The notes: a model not told the origin generated them from the letters alone. 64,000 nt of DNA from an uncultured Flavobacteriales bacterium (GCA_913051935.1 CAJXCU010000001.1:1-64000), one strand, 5' to 3'. Positions 19,054 through 27,653 are shown, numbered from the stretch's first letter. Numbers and translations are program-made.

Positions 19054-19218
19054 CCGAAAAAGCCCCTGATTCAATAAGTAATACTACTTAAATTCCTTGA
19101 TAACATTACGTATTTATTCTTTCGTGGCCTCATGTATTTTTTCTTTTGAGCTGCTGTTTTTTTTTTGATGTCTTTAGAGTAACCGGAGATTTGTTTCAAC
19201 TATTAAAACAACTCAAAA

Positions 19219-21366
19219 ATGAACACTTTAAAATTACACAGAGCGTTATCATTTATAATTTTATTTCTTTCGATTCTCAATGCCAATGCCCAAGTTCAAC
19301 TTGAAGCAAAGGTTTGGGCAACAATATCTGACCCGACAGATGTTCCATTTATAGATGAAAATGGACAGTTATCTTCTAATGATTTAGATTTTAATCAGGC
19401 GATTTTAGAATTGGAAATCACCTCAGTTGAAAGAGCATTTCCTTCTGCAAGAAAAGCTTCATTAATGAATGTTTTTGAGTTAAGCTCAGTATCCACGAAT
19501 CCTGTGGATTTTTATGCCAAATTGGTAAATGACGTTTCTGCACTTTCTATGATTGAGTATGCTCCTCATTACCAAACCTTGTCTACCCCGAATGACTATA
19601 TCGATGACGGTGGACATTATGCTCTAGGATTAATCAATGCACAGGATGCTTGGGGATTTACTTTTGGTAGTGCAGACATTACAATCGCAATATCTGATCA
19701 AAGCGCTGATGTAGGTCATTCAGAATTACAAAGTGAGGTGATCTATTCTGCTCCAGGCAACACCCCCATCTCTTCTCATGGCACAGCCGTTTCCATTATT
19801 GCTGCTGGTGGAACGAATAATGATACCCTTCACAGCCATATCGGTTACAACAGTACACTTGCTATTTATAATATGAACTATAACGCATTACTTGATGCCT
19901 CTTACGCGGGTTATAAGGTCATAAATATGAGCTGGATATCAGGATGTGAGTTTAGTGCCTATGCACAAGATGTCATAAATACAGTTTATGAAAATGGATC
20001 TTTTCTGGTTGCAGCTGCTGGAAATGGATCAACGTGTGGAGGTGCTGAAAACCTTGTTTATCCTGCCTCATACGAGAATGTATTTTCAGTAACAAGCATC
20101 GGCCCTAATGATAATCATGAAAGAATCATTGGTGATTCTTCATCAACGCATCAGCACAATGTAGCGGTAGATCTATGCGCTCCAGGTTATGATGTATACA
20201 TTAGTCCTATTCAAGGCTGGGATTTGATTTCTTCGGGTACCTCTTATGCGACCCCGTTGGTTTCAGGCACGGTTGCTCTAATGCTCGCAGCAAACCCCTG
20301 CTTAAGTAATGATGATATAGAACATATACTAAAAAGTTCCTCGGTTTTTATTGATGACCTAAATCCTGATTATGCAGGTATAATAGGTGAGGGTAGATTG
20401 GATGCAGGTGCGGCTGTTGAGATGGCCTTTAATTTTAATACATTAGAAATCAATGCCGATATTTCCGTTGTTTGCGACGATTTCTGGGATGGGCATATAG
20501 ATTTGGAAATTGTTGGCGGCTATGCCCCATATTATGCCAATTGGTCTAATGGTGCTGAGGGTCTTAATTTAACGGTCCCTGCAGGTGAGTTTAGCGTGAG
20601 TATTTCTGATGCAATGGGTTGTAATTTGGATACTACATTTATTATCGAGGAATCTACGCCAATTTCATCAATTGAAGAAAGTATTCAGCATGTGAATTGT
20701 CACGGAGAAAATACTGGTTCAATAGATATTACAATATCGGGGGGTACACCGGATTTTTCATTCTCCTGGATGCATGGTGCTACCACAGAAGATTTAGTGA
20801 ATTTAGAAGCTGGCACCTACCAATTAGCGCTTACTGATGGGAATGGCTGTGTTTATTTTTCAAGCTATGAGGTGCTACAATCGGAAGAAATCCAGGCAAA
20901 TTTAGAAATTGAGGATCCGTTGATGGGTGCAACTTCCATCGATCTCAATCTCACTGTTGAGGGAGGAACTGCTCCTTACACTTTTATTTGGAACACAGGT
21001 GATGCTTCAGAGGATCTTTTCAGTGTGTCTGAGGGGTTTTATGAGGTAACTGTTATCGATATCAATGGTTGTGCTGCAATGGCAAATATTACGGTTTATC
21101 CTGCAGATTTTGCCCAATCAAATGAGCTTTCCTTTGCGGAGGTCAAAGTTTATCCGAATCCAACCTCTAAACCTGCTACTGTCACTTGGACAAATTATGA
21201 ATTCAATACTTTAACCATCTTGAATGCTCGTGGTCAAAAAATAGAGCAAAGGAATGTTAGGGAGCAAAATACATATCAAACCACAACATTAAAGCCAGGA
21301 GTATATTTCATCAATCTTTCAAATCAAAACCAATATACTACAACAAAAAAGCTTGTTGTTAAATAA
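19219..21366 (+). CDS. Secreted subtilisin-like serine protease (S8) with SprB-type repeats and T9SS type A sorting domain
   Basis: This is an exported protease of 715 residues. A signal peptide (1-24, ending NANAQ) is followed by an S8 domain with the triad Asp160 (IAISDQSAD), His187 (SSHGTAV) and Ser342 (SSGTSYATP), and the oxyanion Asn269 (AAAGNG). Residues 418-618 hold three SprB-like repeats of about 50 residues, each ending in a D-x-x-GC motif (SDAMGC, TDGNGC, IDINGC). Residues 641-715 form a type A T9SS tail starting VKVYPNPTS and ending in TKKLVVK. T9SS export followed by PorU cleavage is therefore expected. The target protein is unknown. A hairpin terminator follows. Confidence 0.93.
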   Translation: MNTLKLHRALSFIILFLSILNANAQVQLEAKVWATISDPTDVPFIDENGQLSSNDLDFNQAILELEITSVERAFPSARKASLMNVFELSSVSTNPVDFYAKLVNDVSALSMIEYAPHYQTLSTPNDYIDDGGHYALGLINAQDAWGFTFGSADITIAISDQSADVGHSELQSEVIYSAPGNTPISSHGTAVSIIAAGGTNNDTLHSHIGYNSTLAIYNMNYNALLDASYAGYKVINMSWISGCEFSAYAQDVINTVYENGSFLVAAAGNGSTCGGAENLVYPASYENVFSVTSIGPNDNHERIIGDSSSTHQHNVAVDLCAPGYDVYISPIQGWDLISSGTSYATPLVSGTVALMLAANPCLSNDDIEHILKSSSVFIDDLNPDYAGIIGEGRLDAGAAVEMAFNFNTLEINADISVVCDDFWDGHIDLEIVGGYAPYYANWSNGAEGLNLTVPAGEFSVSISDAMGCNLDTTFIIEESTPISSIEESIQHVNCHGENTGSIDITISGGTPDFSFSWMHGATTEDLVNLEAGTYQLALTDGNGCVYFSSYEVLQSEEIQANLEIEDPLMGATSIDLNLTVEGGTAPYTFIWNTGDASEDLFSVSEGFYEVTVIDINGCAAMANITVYPADFAQSNELSFAEVKVYPNPTSKPATVTWTNYEFNTLTILNARGQKIEQRNVREQNTYQTTTLKPGVYFINLSNQNQYTTTKKLVVK

Positions 21367-21706
21367 GCACCTTCAATGTTTAAGTTTCTCTAATTAAAGC
21401 CTTCTTTCGAGAGGGCTTTTTTATTTCATGATCATCACAATGCTATATGAACAACTTGTCAGGGTGTTATTGCATTTGTGATACAAAACTCATTTCGAAA
21501 AATTAAGCAATTTTATCAGGCTCGTGACTCGTTCAATTAGATTTTTTATACTTTTTCAAACGAACTAAGTGTTTTTGTGTAACCTTCACCGCATCAATAC
21601 TTAGCGCATGCTGTGTAGGCTTCTTTAATTTCGATTTTGACCTATTGGTTGAGGTGTTTTCTCTTAAGAGATAGGTCCATCTTTGTAAGCACAAACAAAC
21701 ACAGCA
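21367..21706. other. Gene-free stretch of 340 bp
   Basis: This is the only gap over 300 bp. It holds the terminator of the protease gene at its left end. The rest is AT-rich. A 60-codon minus-strand ORF (21533-21715), very basic and Cys-rich at its start, fills part of it but has no recognised similarity and head-on overlaps the small plus ORF at 21707, so I do not call it. CATCTTTG just before 21690 is a one-mismatch -7 box that could serve the small ORF. No tRNA or repeat was seen. Confidence 0.6.
21396..21423 (+). terminator. Rho-independent terminator after the protease gene
   Basis: AAAGCCTTCT, loop TTCG, AGAGGGCTTT forms a ten-pair stem with one G-T wobble and is followed by a T tract. 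It sits 30 bases past the protease stop. The UUCG loop is shared with the other two terminators seen in this window. Confidence 0.88.
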
Positions 21707-21913
21707 ATGAGACAATTACAACACAAATTAAATCATGAGATCATGAAACTATTTATTCTAGACAAAGTAGCTTTTCAAACGGCATCTCTTCACAAAAAAG
21801 AACAGATTGTGGTAGAAACAAAAAACAGGGTGGAGGCTACGGTATTATTTATTACAATTTTTGGAAGCTTTTTCTCAATTATGATGACTATTAAGTCTTT
21901 GATCATACTTTAG
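21707..21913 (+). CDS. Small hypothetical membrane protein
   Basis: A 68-codon ORF with no recognised family. The N-terminal half is charged and hydrophilic (HKKEQIVVETKNRVEA) and the C-terminal 25 residues are hydrophobic (TVLFITIFGSFFSIMM), consistent with one C-terminal membrane anchor. A second ATG at 21743 would give a 56-residue protein. Its stop overlaps the convergent end of rnz by 11 bases. There is no Shine-Dalgarno, as is common here, and a weak -7 box lies about 15-20 bases before the ATG. It may be a real small gene or a chance ORF; I lean slightly toward real because of the amphipathic layout. Confidence 0.35.
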   Translation: MRQLQHKLNHEIMKLFILDKVAFQTASLHKKEQIVVETKNRVEATVLFITIFGSFFSIMMTIKSLIIL

Positions 21914-22823
21914 TCAAATCGATACACATTCCATCCTCGGCAACTTCACTATTTGAAAATATTTCCTTTAGCTCCTTTAGGTGTTCTTCATTCGTTTTGT
22001 ATCGGGAGGAAATATGACCAACAACGAGCTTTTCAACTTTTGCATCTATTGCTATTTCTGCGGCATCTTTGGTTGTTGAGTGAGTTGTTGAATTCGCTCT
22101 TTTTTGGTCTTTGATTAGGAATGTTGCCTCATGATACAATACAGTAGCACGAGTTATGTTTTTTGAAATAGCTAAACTTTTTTTTGTATCCGAACAATAA
22201 GCATAGCTTAGGGCTTTTTGTGGCGGTAGGGTAAGTTCTTGATATTTATATTTTTCTCCTGATTCAAGAATAATATCTCGAGCGTTTTGGAGTGCCTTGA
22301 AATGTTCAATTTTTAAATCGTATTCTTTTATTTTATGTGGATCAATTTTAAGTGGTTTTGGTTTCTCCTTAATTAAAAATCCACATGTTGGAATTTTATG
22401 GGCCATTGGAAAGCTATGAACCTCGACAATTTCATCCTCGTATATGGTTGTCTCTCCATTCATGTCTAACTTTACGAAGTGTATGTTAAAACTTAACCTT
22501 GATCCTCCGAACTGAAGCATCGGTTTGATGAGCGCTTCAAGTTCATTTGGTCCGTATACCGTCAGCTCCTTGTCTCTGCCTAACAAATTCATTGTGCTTA
22601 ATAGGCCGACCAACCCAAAATAATGGTCACCATGAAGATGCGATATGAATATATGGCTTATTTTCTGAAAATTGATTTTATATTTTCTTAGTTGAATTTG
22701 TGTTCCTTCTGCACAATCGATTAAAAAATGTCGACCATTGCAGTTGACATATTGTGCCGAAGGCATTCTATTTTTTGTAGGTAGAGCGGCACCACTTCCA
22801 AGAATGGTTACGGAGAAGTTCAC
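21903..22823 (-). CDS. rnz: Ribonuclease Z
   Basis: RNase Z cleaves the 3' trailer of tRNA precursors. The 306-residue protein is a metallo-beta-lactamase fold enzyme with the motif SHLHGDH giving metal ligands His62, His64, Asp66 and His67, plus later histidines in FPMAHKIPTCG and VVGHISSRY. The beginning, FSVTILGSGAALPT, and the length are normal for the short-form enzyme. Its ATG overlaps the last base of the STAS gene stop, so the two are cotranscribed. Confidence 0.95.
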   Translation of the reverse strand: MNFSVTILGSGAALPTKNRMPSAQYVNCNGRHFLIDCAEGTQIQLRKYKINFQKISHIFISHLHGDHYFGLVGLLSTMNLLGRDKELTVYGPNELEALIKPMLQFGGSRLSFNIHFVKLDMNGETTIYEDEIVEVHSFPMAHKIPTCGFLIKEKPKPLKIDPHKIKEYDLKIEHFKALQNARDIILESGEKYKYQELTLPPQKALSYAYCSDTKKSLAISKNITRATVLYHEATFLIKDQKRANSTTHSTTKDAAEIAIDAKVEKLVVGHISSRYKTNEEHLKELKEIFSNSEVAEDGMCIDLTKV

Positions 22824-23164
22824 TATTTTAGTGTGGCAAGTGCGCTGTCTAGATTTTCACTCAGGTTGAGTACTTTATCTAGTTGAGCAATTTGAACCAA
22901 TTTGAAAACGTCAGGTTGCAGTCCAGCGAGGTGAAAAGAACCACTCGTATCTTTACAAAGCCTATTCGCAATCAATATAGCACTAAGTCCAGATGAATCG
23001 CAATACTTCGTTTGGCTCATGTCAAGAACAATGAGGTTATTGGCGCTTTTGTTTAGATGAATAAACAAGCTTTTGAGTTCAGGTGCATTCGTTGAGTCTA
23101 GTTTATCAACTTGTGAGTAAACGACCGCAACATTTCCTTTATGTTCAGATGAAAAATTCTTCAT
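22823..23164 (-). CDS. STAS domain protein, anti-sigma factor antagonist type
   Basis: The product is a single STAS domain of 113 residues, like SpoIIAA/RsbV proteins that bind anti-sigma kinases and are switched by serine phosphorylation. The phospho-acceptor motif is KYCDSSGLSA, with Ser57 the expected site. The track start (TTG, 23173) is replaced by the ATG at 23164. It overlaps rnz by one base and follows pyrB after 20 bases. No anti-sigma kinase is adjacent. An RsbU-type phosphatase that could act on it is encoded at 57355-58575. Confidence 0.87.
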   Translation of the reverse strand: MKNFSSEHKGNVAVVYSQVDKLDSTNAPELKSLFIHLNKSANNLIVLDMSQTKYCDSSGLSAILIANRLCKDTSGSFHLAGLQPDVFKLVQIAQLDKVLNLSENLDSALATLK

Positions 23165-23184
23165 TACCCTCAAAAATATAAAAT

Positions 23185-24114
23185 TTAGCGTTCAATTTGA
23201 GAGGCGAGTAAATAAATTACCGCCATTCGCACCGCAACACCATTTTCTACTTGCTGAAGAATGATACTTTGTTCACTGTCTGCGACATCAGATGTAATCT
23301 CAACGCCCCTATTGATAGGCCCTGGATGCATGACAACTATTTTTTTGGATAATGAATCTAAAATTTCTTTATTAAGACCAAATAACATTGAATATTCTCT
23401 CAAAGAAGGGAAATAAGTTTCGTCTTGTCTTTCTAGCTGTATGCGAAGCATATTTGCAACATCACACCATTCTAGAGCTTCTTTGAGGTTTGTGGATACT
23501 TTCACACCGAGGTCCTTAATATTTTTTGGAATCAAGTTTAATGGTCCGCAAACCATGACTTCAGCTCCAAGTTTTTGAAGGCAATAAATGTTGGATAATG
23601 CGACTCTTGAGTGAAGAATATCTCCTACGATTACAACTTTTTTCCCTTTTACACTGCCTAGCTTTTCTCTAATTGAATATGCATCAAGAAGTGCTTGGGT
23701 CGGATGCTCATGAGTTCCGTCTCCTGCATTTATGACTTTGGCGCCTATTTTCCTTGATAAGAAAGATGCGGCTCCTGGGTTGGGATGACGCATCACAACA
23801 AGATCCACCTTCATGGATAGGATATTGTTTACCGTATCTACAAGAGATTCCCCTTTTTTAACTGAGCTTCCCGACGCACTAAAGTTTACAATGTCTGCCG
23901 ATAATCTTTTTTCAGCTAACTCGAAAGACAATTTGGTTCTAGTTGAATTTTCAAAAAATAAATTGGCAATGGTAATGTCTCGTAAGGAGGGTACTTTTTT
24001 TATGGGACGATTGATTACTTCCTTAAAACTATCAGCTGTTTTGAAAATTAAATGGATGTCTTCAGTAGACAGCTCTTTAATTCCAACAAGGTGCTCAACG
24101 CTTAAATTATTCAT
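23185..24114 (-). CDS. pyrB: Aspartate carbamoyltransferase catalytic subunit
   Basis: PyrB makes carbamoyl-aspartate, the committed step of pyrimidine synthesis. The 309-residue protein shows the carbamoyl-phosphate motif FFENSTRTKLSFE, the motif GDGTHEHPTQALLD and MHPGPINRGVE, all typical of ATCase. Length is that of a catalytic chain. It overlaps pyrR upstream by eight bases, so the two form a pyrRB operon. A regulatory PyrI chain is not seen nearby. Confidence 0.96.
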   Translation of the reverse strand: MNNLSVEHLVGIKELSTEDIHLIFKTADSFKEVINRPIKKVPSLRDITIANLFFENSTRTKLSFELAEKRLSADIVNFSASGSSVKKGESLVDTVNNILSMKVDLVVMRHPNPGAASFLSRKIGAKVINAGDGTHEHPTQALLDAYSIREKLGSVKGKKVVIVGDILHSRVALSNIYCLQKLGAEVMVCGPLNLIPKNIKDLGVKVSTNLKEALEWCDVANMLRIQLERQDETYFPSLREYSMLFGLNKEILDSLSKKIVVMHPGPINRGVEITSDVADSEQSIILQQVENGVAVRMAVIYLLASQIER

Positions 24115-24655
24115 TGTTTTCTTTACTATACAGTACTATTTTGTCTTGTCCTTCAATTTCTGTCCACTCTACCGATACCCGCTCTGACAGTAAGGTGTCT
24201 ACCGCTTTACCAACATAGTTCGCGTCAATTGGAAGGTCTCTTCTGAAGCGTCTATCGATAAGAACGAGTAGCTCAACACTTTTGGGTCTACCAAAGGAGA
24301 GCAGTGCATCTAGTCCTGAACGAATTGTTCTTCCTGTGAAGAGTACGTCATCTACGAGGACAATGTTCTTGTTTTCTATGCTAAAGTCAATATTTGTTAC
24401 ACTCGGGATTAGTGGAATCTCTCTTCTTCTAAAGTCATCTCTATAAAATGTAATGTCTAGAGAACCACACTTAATTTCCTTACTGAGAATATTTTCGAGC
24501 TGCTCTTTTAGCCTTTGGACCACGTGAATACCCCTTGGCTGTAGGCCAATGATCACAGTTTCACTAAAGTCGTTATGGGTTTCAATGAGCTCATGGCAAA
24601 GTCTTTTAAGAGTCAGTTCAAGGTGCTTCGCATTAAGGATGACCTGCTTTTCCAT
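24107..24655 (-). CDS. pyrR: PyrR-type uracil phosphoribosyltransferase / pyrimidine regulator
   Basis: PyrR proteins are PRPP-binding UPRTase-fold proteins that in Bacillus also bind pyr leader RNA. The 182-residue sequence has the PRPP motif NIVLVDDVLFTGRTIRSGLDAL and the downstream DRRFRRDLPIDANYVGK segment typical of PyrR. It is followed by pyrB with an eight-base overlap. The promoter described below leaves almost no leader, so an attenuator like that of Bacillus does not fit here; the protein may act mainly as an enzyme or regulate elsewhere. Confidence 0.94.
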   Translation of the reverse strand: MEKQVILNAKHLELTLKRLCHELIETHNDFSETVIIGLQPRGIHVVQRLKEQLENILSKEIKCGSLDITFYRDDFRRREIPLIPSVTNIDFSIENKNIVLVDDVLFTGRTIRSGLDALLSFGRPKSVELLVLIDRRFRRDLPIDANYVGKAVDTLLSERVSVEWTEIEGQDKIVLYSKENNE

Positions 24656-24660
24656 TGGGG

Positions 24661-24690
24661 CAAAGATAAACCTATTTTGGGATTTACAAA
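24661..24690 (-). promoter_or_regulatory. Promoter of pyrRB (TTTG, 18 bp, TATCTTTG)
   Basis: On the minus strand a TTTG box, an 18-base spacer and a perfect TATCTTTG -7 box precede pyrR. The box ends five bases before the ATG (CCCCA between). Transcription should therefore begin at or next to the start codon. This is one of the best-formed Bacteroidetes promoters in the window. Confidence 0.65.
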
Positions 24691-24698
24691 CGATTTAT

Positions 24699-25919
24699 TT
24701 ACCAAAAGGATGGTTTATAATCTGATATTAAAAAGAAGCTTCCTGTAATCAGAAGTGTATCTTCCTCACTCAATTTAGATTTGATTTGGGCTGTAGCTTC
24801 TCTCAAATTTGAGAAAACAGGAATTTCATTTTCTAAGAGTCTTATTACATTTTCCCAATCCTCTTTTGATTTCGATCTCGGGTTTGAAAACAAACAGAGG
24901 CTGGACTGAGTATTGTCAAGAACCTCTAATGTTCGGTCGCTATATACTTTGTCCTTTGCACCACCAAAAATAATATAGAGTTTCCCTTTTGTTTGGTTTT
25001 TTGCATATTCAATTGATTTTTGAATACCCACATCATTATGCGATACATCTAAATATAGTTTAGGGCTCTCAGCAACACACTCTAGTCTCAGGCCATAGCC
25101 TGTATTTTGCTCCAAATGTTGTAAAGCCTTTTCCACATTATCAGGATGAGATTTGCGTTTCGACAGAAAATCAAACAAGTCGAGTGCAAGATTAAAGTTC
25201 TCTTTTTGGTATTTGGGCAATCCTTCAAATGGGTATTGATTCTGATTTACATGTAGTATCGCATCCTTTTTCTTGGATTTGGACTCAAATATTGGAAAAC
25301 TGTGCGCTTCTTTTTTCCCTATAAAAAGAGGCGTATTTGCCTTGATTATGCCGGCTTTTTCCTTTGAAATAGCTTCTGGCGTATTTCCTAGAAACTCCGT
25401 GTGATCTCTGCTTATATTTGTAATTGCTGTTGCGACTGGTTGTAACACATTGGTTGCGTCTAAGCGTCCGCCCATACCCGTCTCAAATATGCAATAGTCA
25501 CAACCTTGGTCTAAGAAATGTTTTACGGCCAGAACAAAGGTAATTTCAAAAAATGAAGGTTTAAAATCGAGCTTTAGTGCCTGAACATCCTCTATGTAGT
25601 CCAATACCTCTGTTTGAGTAATCATCGCGCCATCTATCCTTATGCGTTCTCGAAAGTCAAAAATATGTGGTGATGTAAAAAGACCGACTTTATGATTTGC
25701 TTCTGTAAGCAAAGAAGATAGAAAACTACAGGTGCTGCCTTTTCCGTTGGTACCTGCGATATGCACGGCCTTCAGTTTTGTGATATCGAGATTAAAATGA
25801 TTTAGAAGTTTTTTTGTGTGGCTTAGGCCAGGTTTATAGGCAATACCTCCTTGTTTTTGAAAGGCAGGAAATTGATGGAATAACCAATCAATTTTAGATT
25901 TATACCTAGCCTGCGTCAA
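24699..25919 (-). CDS. folC: Folylpolyglutamate synthase / dihydrofolate synthase
   Basis: FolC adds glutamate to dihydropteroate and to reduced folates. The Mur-ligase-like ATP-binding loop appears as HIAGTNGKGSTCSF, and the region KIDWLFHQFPAFQKQGG is the usual N-terminus. The track start (ATG, 25958) lies 53 bases inside tonB. A TTG at 25919 overlaps the tonB stop (TTGACGCAGGCTAG) and gives a protein of 406 residues that starts close to the conserved region, so it is preferred; the ATG remains possible. It is the last gene after exbB-exbD-tonB. Confidence 0.9.
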   Translation of the reverse strand: MTQARYKSKIDWLFHQFPAFQKQGGIAYKPGLSHTKKLLNHFNLDITKLKAVHIAGTNGKGSTCSFLSSLLTEANHKVGLFTSPHIFDFRERIRIDGAMITQTEVLDYIEDVQALKLDFKPSFFEITFVLAVKHFLDQGCDYCIFETGMGGRLDATNVLQPVATAITNISRDHTEFLGNTPEAISKEKAGIIKANTPLFIGKKEAHSFPIFESKSKKKDAILHVNQNQYPFEGLPKYQKENFNLALDLFDFLSKRKSHPDNVEKALQHLEQNTGYGLRLECVAESPKLYLDVSHNDVGIQKSIEYAKNQTKGKLYIIFGGAKDKVYSDRTLEVLDNTQSSLCLFSNPRSKSKEDWENVIRLLENEIPVFSNLREATAQIKSKLSEEDTLLITGSFFLISDYKPSFW

Positions 25920-26556
25920 TTTGAACCGTGTAAAAAGCTGTACGGATTGGTGCTCCAAGCTGTGCTTTGAATTTCACATTCTTTTTTACGTGATCAACAA
26001 CAAGCTTAATGACATTTTGATCTGGGTGGGTAGTTGCGCTTGTTGATTTGGCAGATATTACTACTCCCTTGTCATTTACAGTCAGTAGAATGGCTACTTG
26101 ACCGCTATAATCCGTATTCGGTTGATCTGGCACGGGAGCATTTAAACGAACGAGTTCGCCGTAACCGCCGCCACCTGTTCCACCATTATCTCCTCCTCCC
26201 GATCCATCTCCATCACTACCGCCGCCAAATTCTTGACCACCACCACTTCCACCAAACGGATTTGAGACGGCTTCATCCGGTTTATTATCCGTTAGTTCAT
26301 CGTTAGAGTTGTTCGTTGGATTTTTACTTTGGGCTGGCTTTTTGGATTTTGAGGGCTTTTTACTCTGGGCTTTGTGCGATTCAGCCACGAAGTTCTTGAT
26401 TTCTTGGGGTAGAGGAGGGGCAACCGTCACTAATGATTTGACTTCAATAGGAACGCTAAACTTGATGAAAGACAGGCAAATCAATACAATAAGCATAAAG
26501 CTTAGCGTGAAGACCATTGACTTCCTCTTATGTTTGTCTTTTTGTTCCTTTTTCAA
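25906..26556 (-). CDS. TonB-like energy transducer with glycine-rich linker
   Basis: The 216-residue protein has a basic cytoplasmic tail, one membrane helix (about residues 14-34), a Lys/Ser/Pro segment (60-80), a glycine-rich linker (101-133, nearly all Gly with Ser/Asp/Asn) and a short C-terminal TonB-like domain (135-216, ending FYTVQIDAG). TonB transmits ExbBD energy to outer-membrane receptors. The linker differs from the Pro-rich type of enterobacteria. It follows exbD after six bases and overlaps the start of folC. Confidence 0.82.
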   Translation of the reverse strand: MKKEQKDKHKRKSMVFTLSFMLIVLICLSFIKFSVPIEVKSLVTVAPPLPQEIKNFVAESHKAQSKKPSKSKKPAQSKNPTNNSNDELTDNKPDEAVSNPFGGSGGGQEFGGGSDGDGSGGGDNGGTGGGGYGELVRLNAPVPDQPNTDYSGQVAILLTVNDKGVVISAKSTSATTHPDQNVIKLVVDHVKKNVKFKAQLGAPIRTAFYTVQIDAG

Positions 26557-26562
26557 TGCTTT

Positions 26563-26973
26563 TTATTTGTCGTAAGCAAGTACAGGGTCCCATCCATTGA
26601 ATTGAGATAAACCAAGGACCTTGAAAACAGATTCATAGTCGGCTTGCTTATGTCCCGCGATTCGTACTTTGGTCTTACCTGATTCTTCTACCGCAGCCGT
26701 AATCAATCCCTCCATATCGGTATAATTCACCTCCTCACTTTCTTTATCTCCTAACTTTACTATATAGTTGTTGTTTTCTAAGACGAGAACAGTAGGTTCA
26801 ACAGGTGTCTGGTCTGTCGGTAAATTTTGTTCTGCTTTTGGCAAATCAAGCGGTGTCTGATTGTTCGCCATCAAACTCATAATGATGAAGAAAATCAATA
26901 GCAAGAAAACCAGATCAGTCATACTGGCCATTCCTCCTTCAATTTTAATTTTATTTCTCTGGTTAAAGCTCAT
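26563..26973 (-). CDS. exbD: Biopolymer transport protein ExbD
   Basis: ExbD is the stator partner of ExbB that couples ion flow to TonB. The 136-residue protein has a short basic N-terminus, one membrane helix with the essential acidic residue at Asp20 (MASMTDLVFLLLIFFI) and a periplasmic domain. It lies 11 bases after exbB and six before tonB. Confidence 0.92.
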   Translation of the reverse strand: MSFNQRNKIKIEGGMASMTDLVFLLLIFFIIMSLMANNQTPLDLPKAEQNLPTDQTPVEPTVLVLENNNYIVKLGDKESEEVNYTDMEGLITAAVEESGKTKVRIAGHKQADYESVFKVLGLSQFNGWDPVLAYDK

Positions 26974-26984
26974 GATATAGTGGT

Positions 26985-27653
26985 TTATTGTTCCCCTTTC
27001 TTATCGTAGTTCTTCATTAAGTTGAATGAGATGTTTTCCATTTCAATGGCAATCTTTTCTAGCTTCATCACGAGGTGATTATAACCAACGTAGGCGACAA
27101 TACCAACGACCAATCCCGAAACAGTCGTGGTCATCGCTGTAAGAATACCTCCGGAGATAGTTTTGATTTCTAATGTGCCTGCGCCCTCTAGACCGATAAA
27201 TACCGAAACCATACCAAGTGTTGTGCCTAAGAAGCCAATCATCGGTGCAACACCGGAGCATGTAGCCAAAACGCCCAGCTTTTCTCCGAGCCTAGCCATT
27301 TCAAAATCGCCTTGATTTTTCAGCTGAGACTCAGCAATAGACTTTTTATTTCCGTCTTTGTGTGAAGAAATATATTTTGAAATAAGCTTTTTAAAGGGGT
27401 TTGTCGAATTTTCATATTTGCTGAGCATCATAGAATCATACTCTTCTTCTATTTTTCTGTTGATTGCACTATAGCTTTTCAGTATGCTATTGAAATCAAA
27501 ATACTTTTTTACAAAGATGAAAACAACATAACCTAAAATTAGCAATAGGGTAATATTGATCGTTAGACCAACAAGCTCATCAGTATTGACGAAAACCTCC
27601 CAAAATGTTTTGGTTGTTTCAATTGGGGCAGCAGTTAAAAAAAATGGATTCAT
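26985..27653 (-). CDS. exbB: MotA/TolQ/ExbB proton channel family protein
   Basis: ExbB forms the pentameric ion channel that energises TonB. The 222-residue protein has three hydrophobic helices; the third region (GVAPMIGFLGTTLGMVSVF and GILTAMTTTVSGLVVGIVAYVGYN) is the conserved MotA/TolQ/ExbB core. Gene order exbB-exbD-tonB supports the TonB-energising role rather than TolQ. nhaD ends 31 bases upstream. Confidence 0.92.
   Translation of the reverse strand: MNPFFLTAAPIETTKTFWEVFVNTDELVGLTINITLLLILGYVVFIFVKKYFDFNSILKSYSAINRKIEEEYDSMMLSKYENSTNPFKKLISKYISSHKDGNKKSIAESQLKNQGDFEMARLGEKLGVLATCSGVAPMIGFLGTTLGMVSVFIGLEGAGTLEIKTISGGILTAMTTTVSGLVVGIVAYVGYNHLVMKLEKIAIEMENISFNLMKNYDKKGEQ

Noticed and set aside
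21533-21715. 60-codon minus-strand ORF, basic and Cys-rich
   Set aside because: No family recognised, and its start overlaps another small ORF head-on; mentioned in the gap description but not called.
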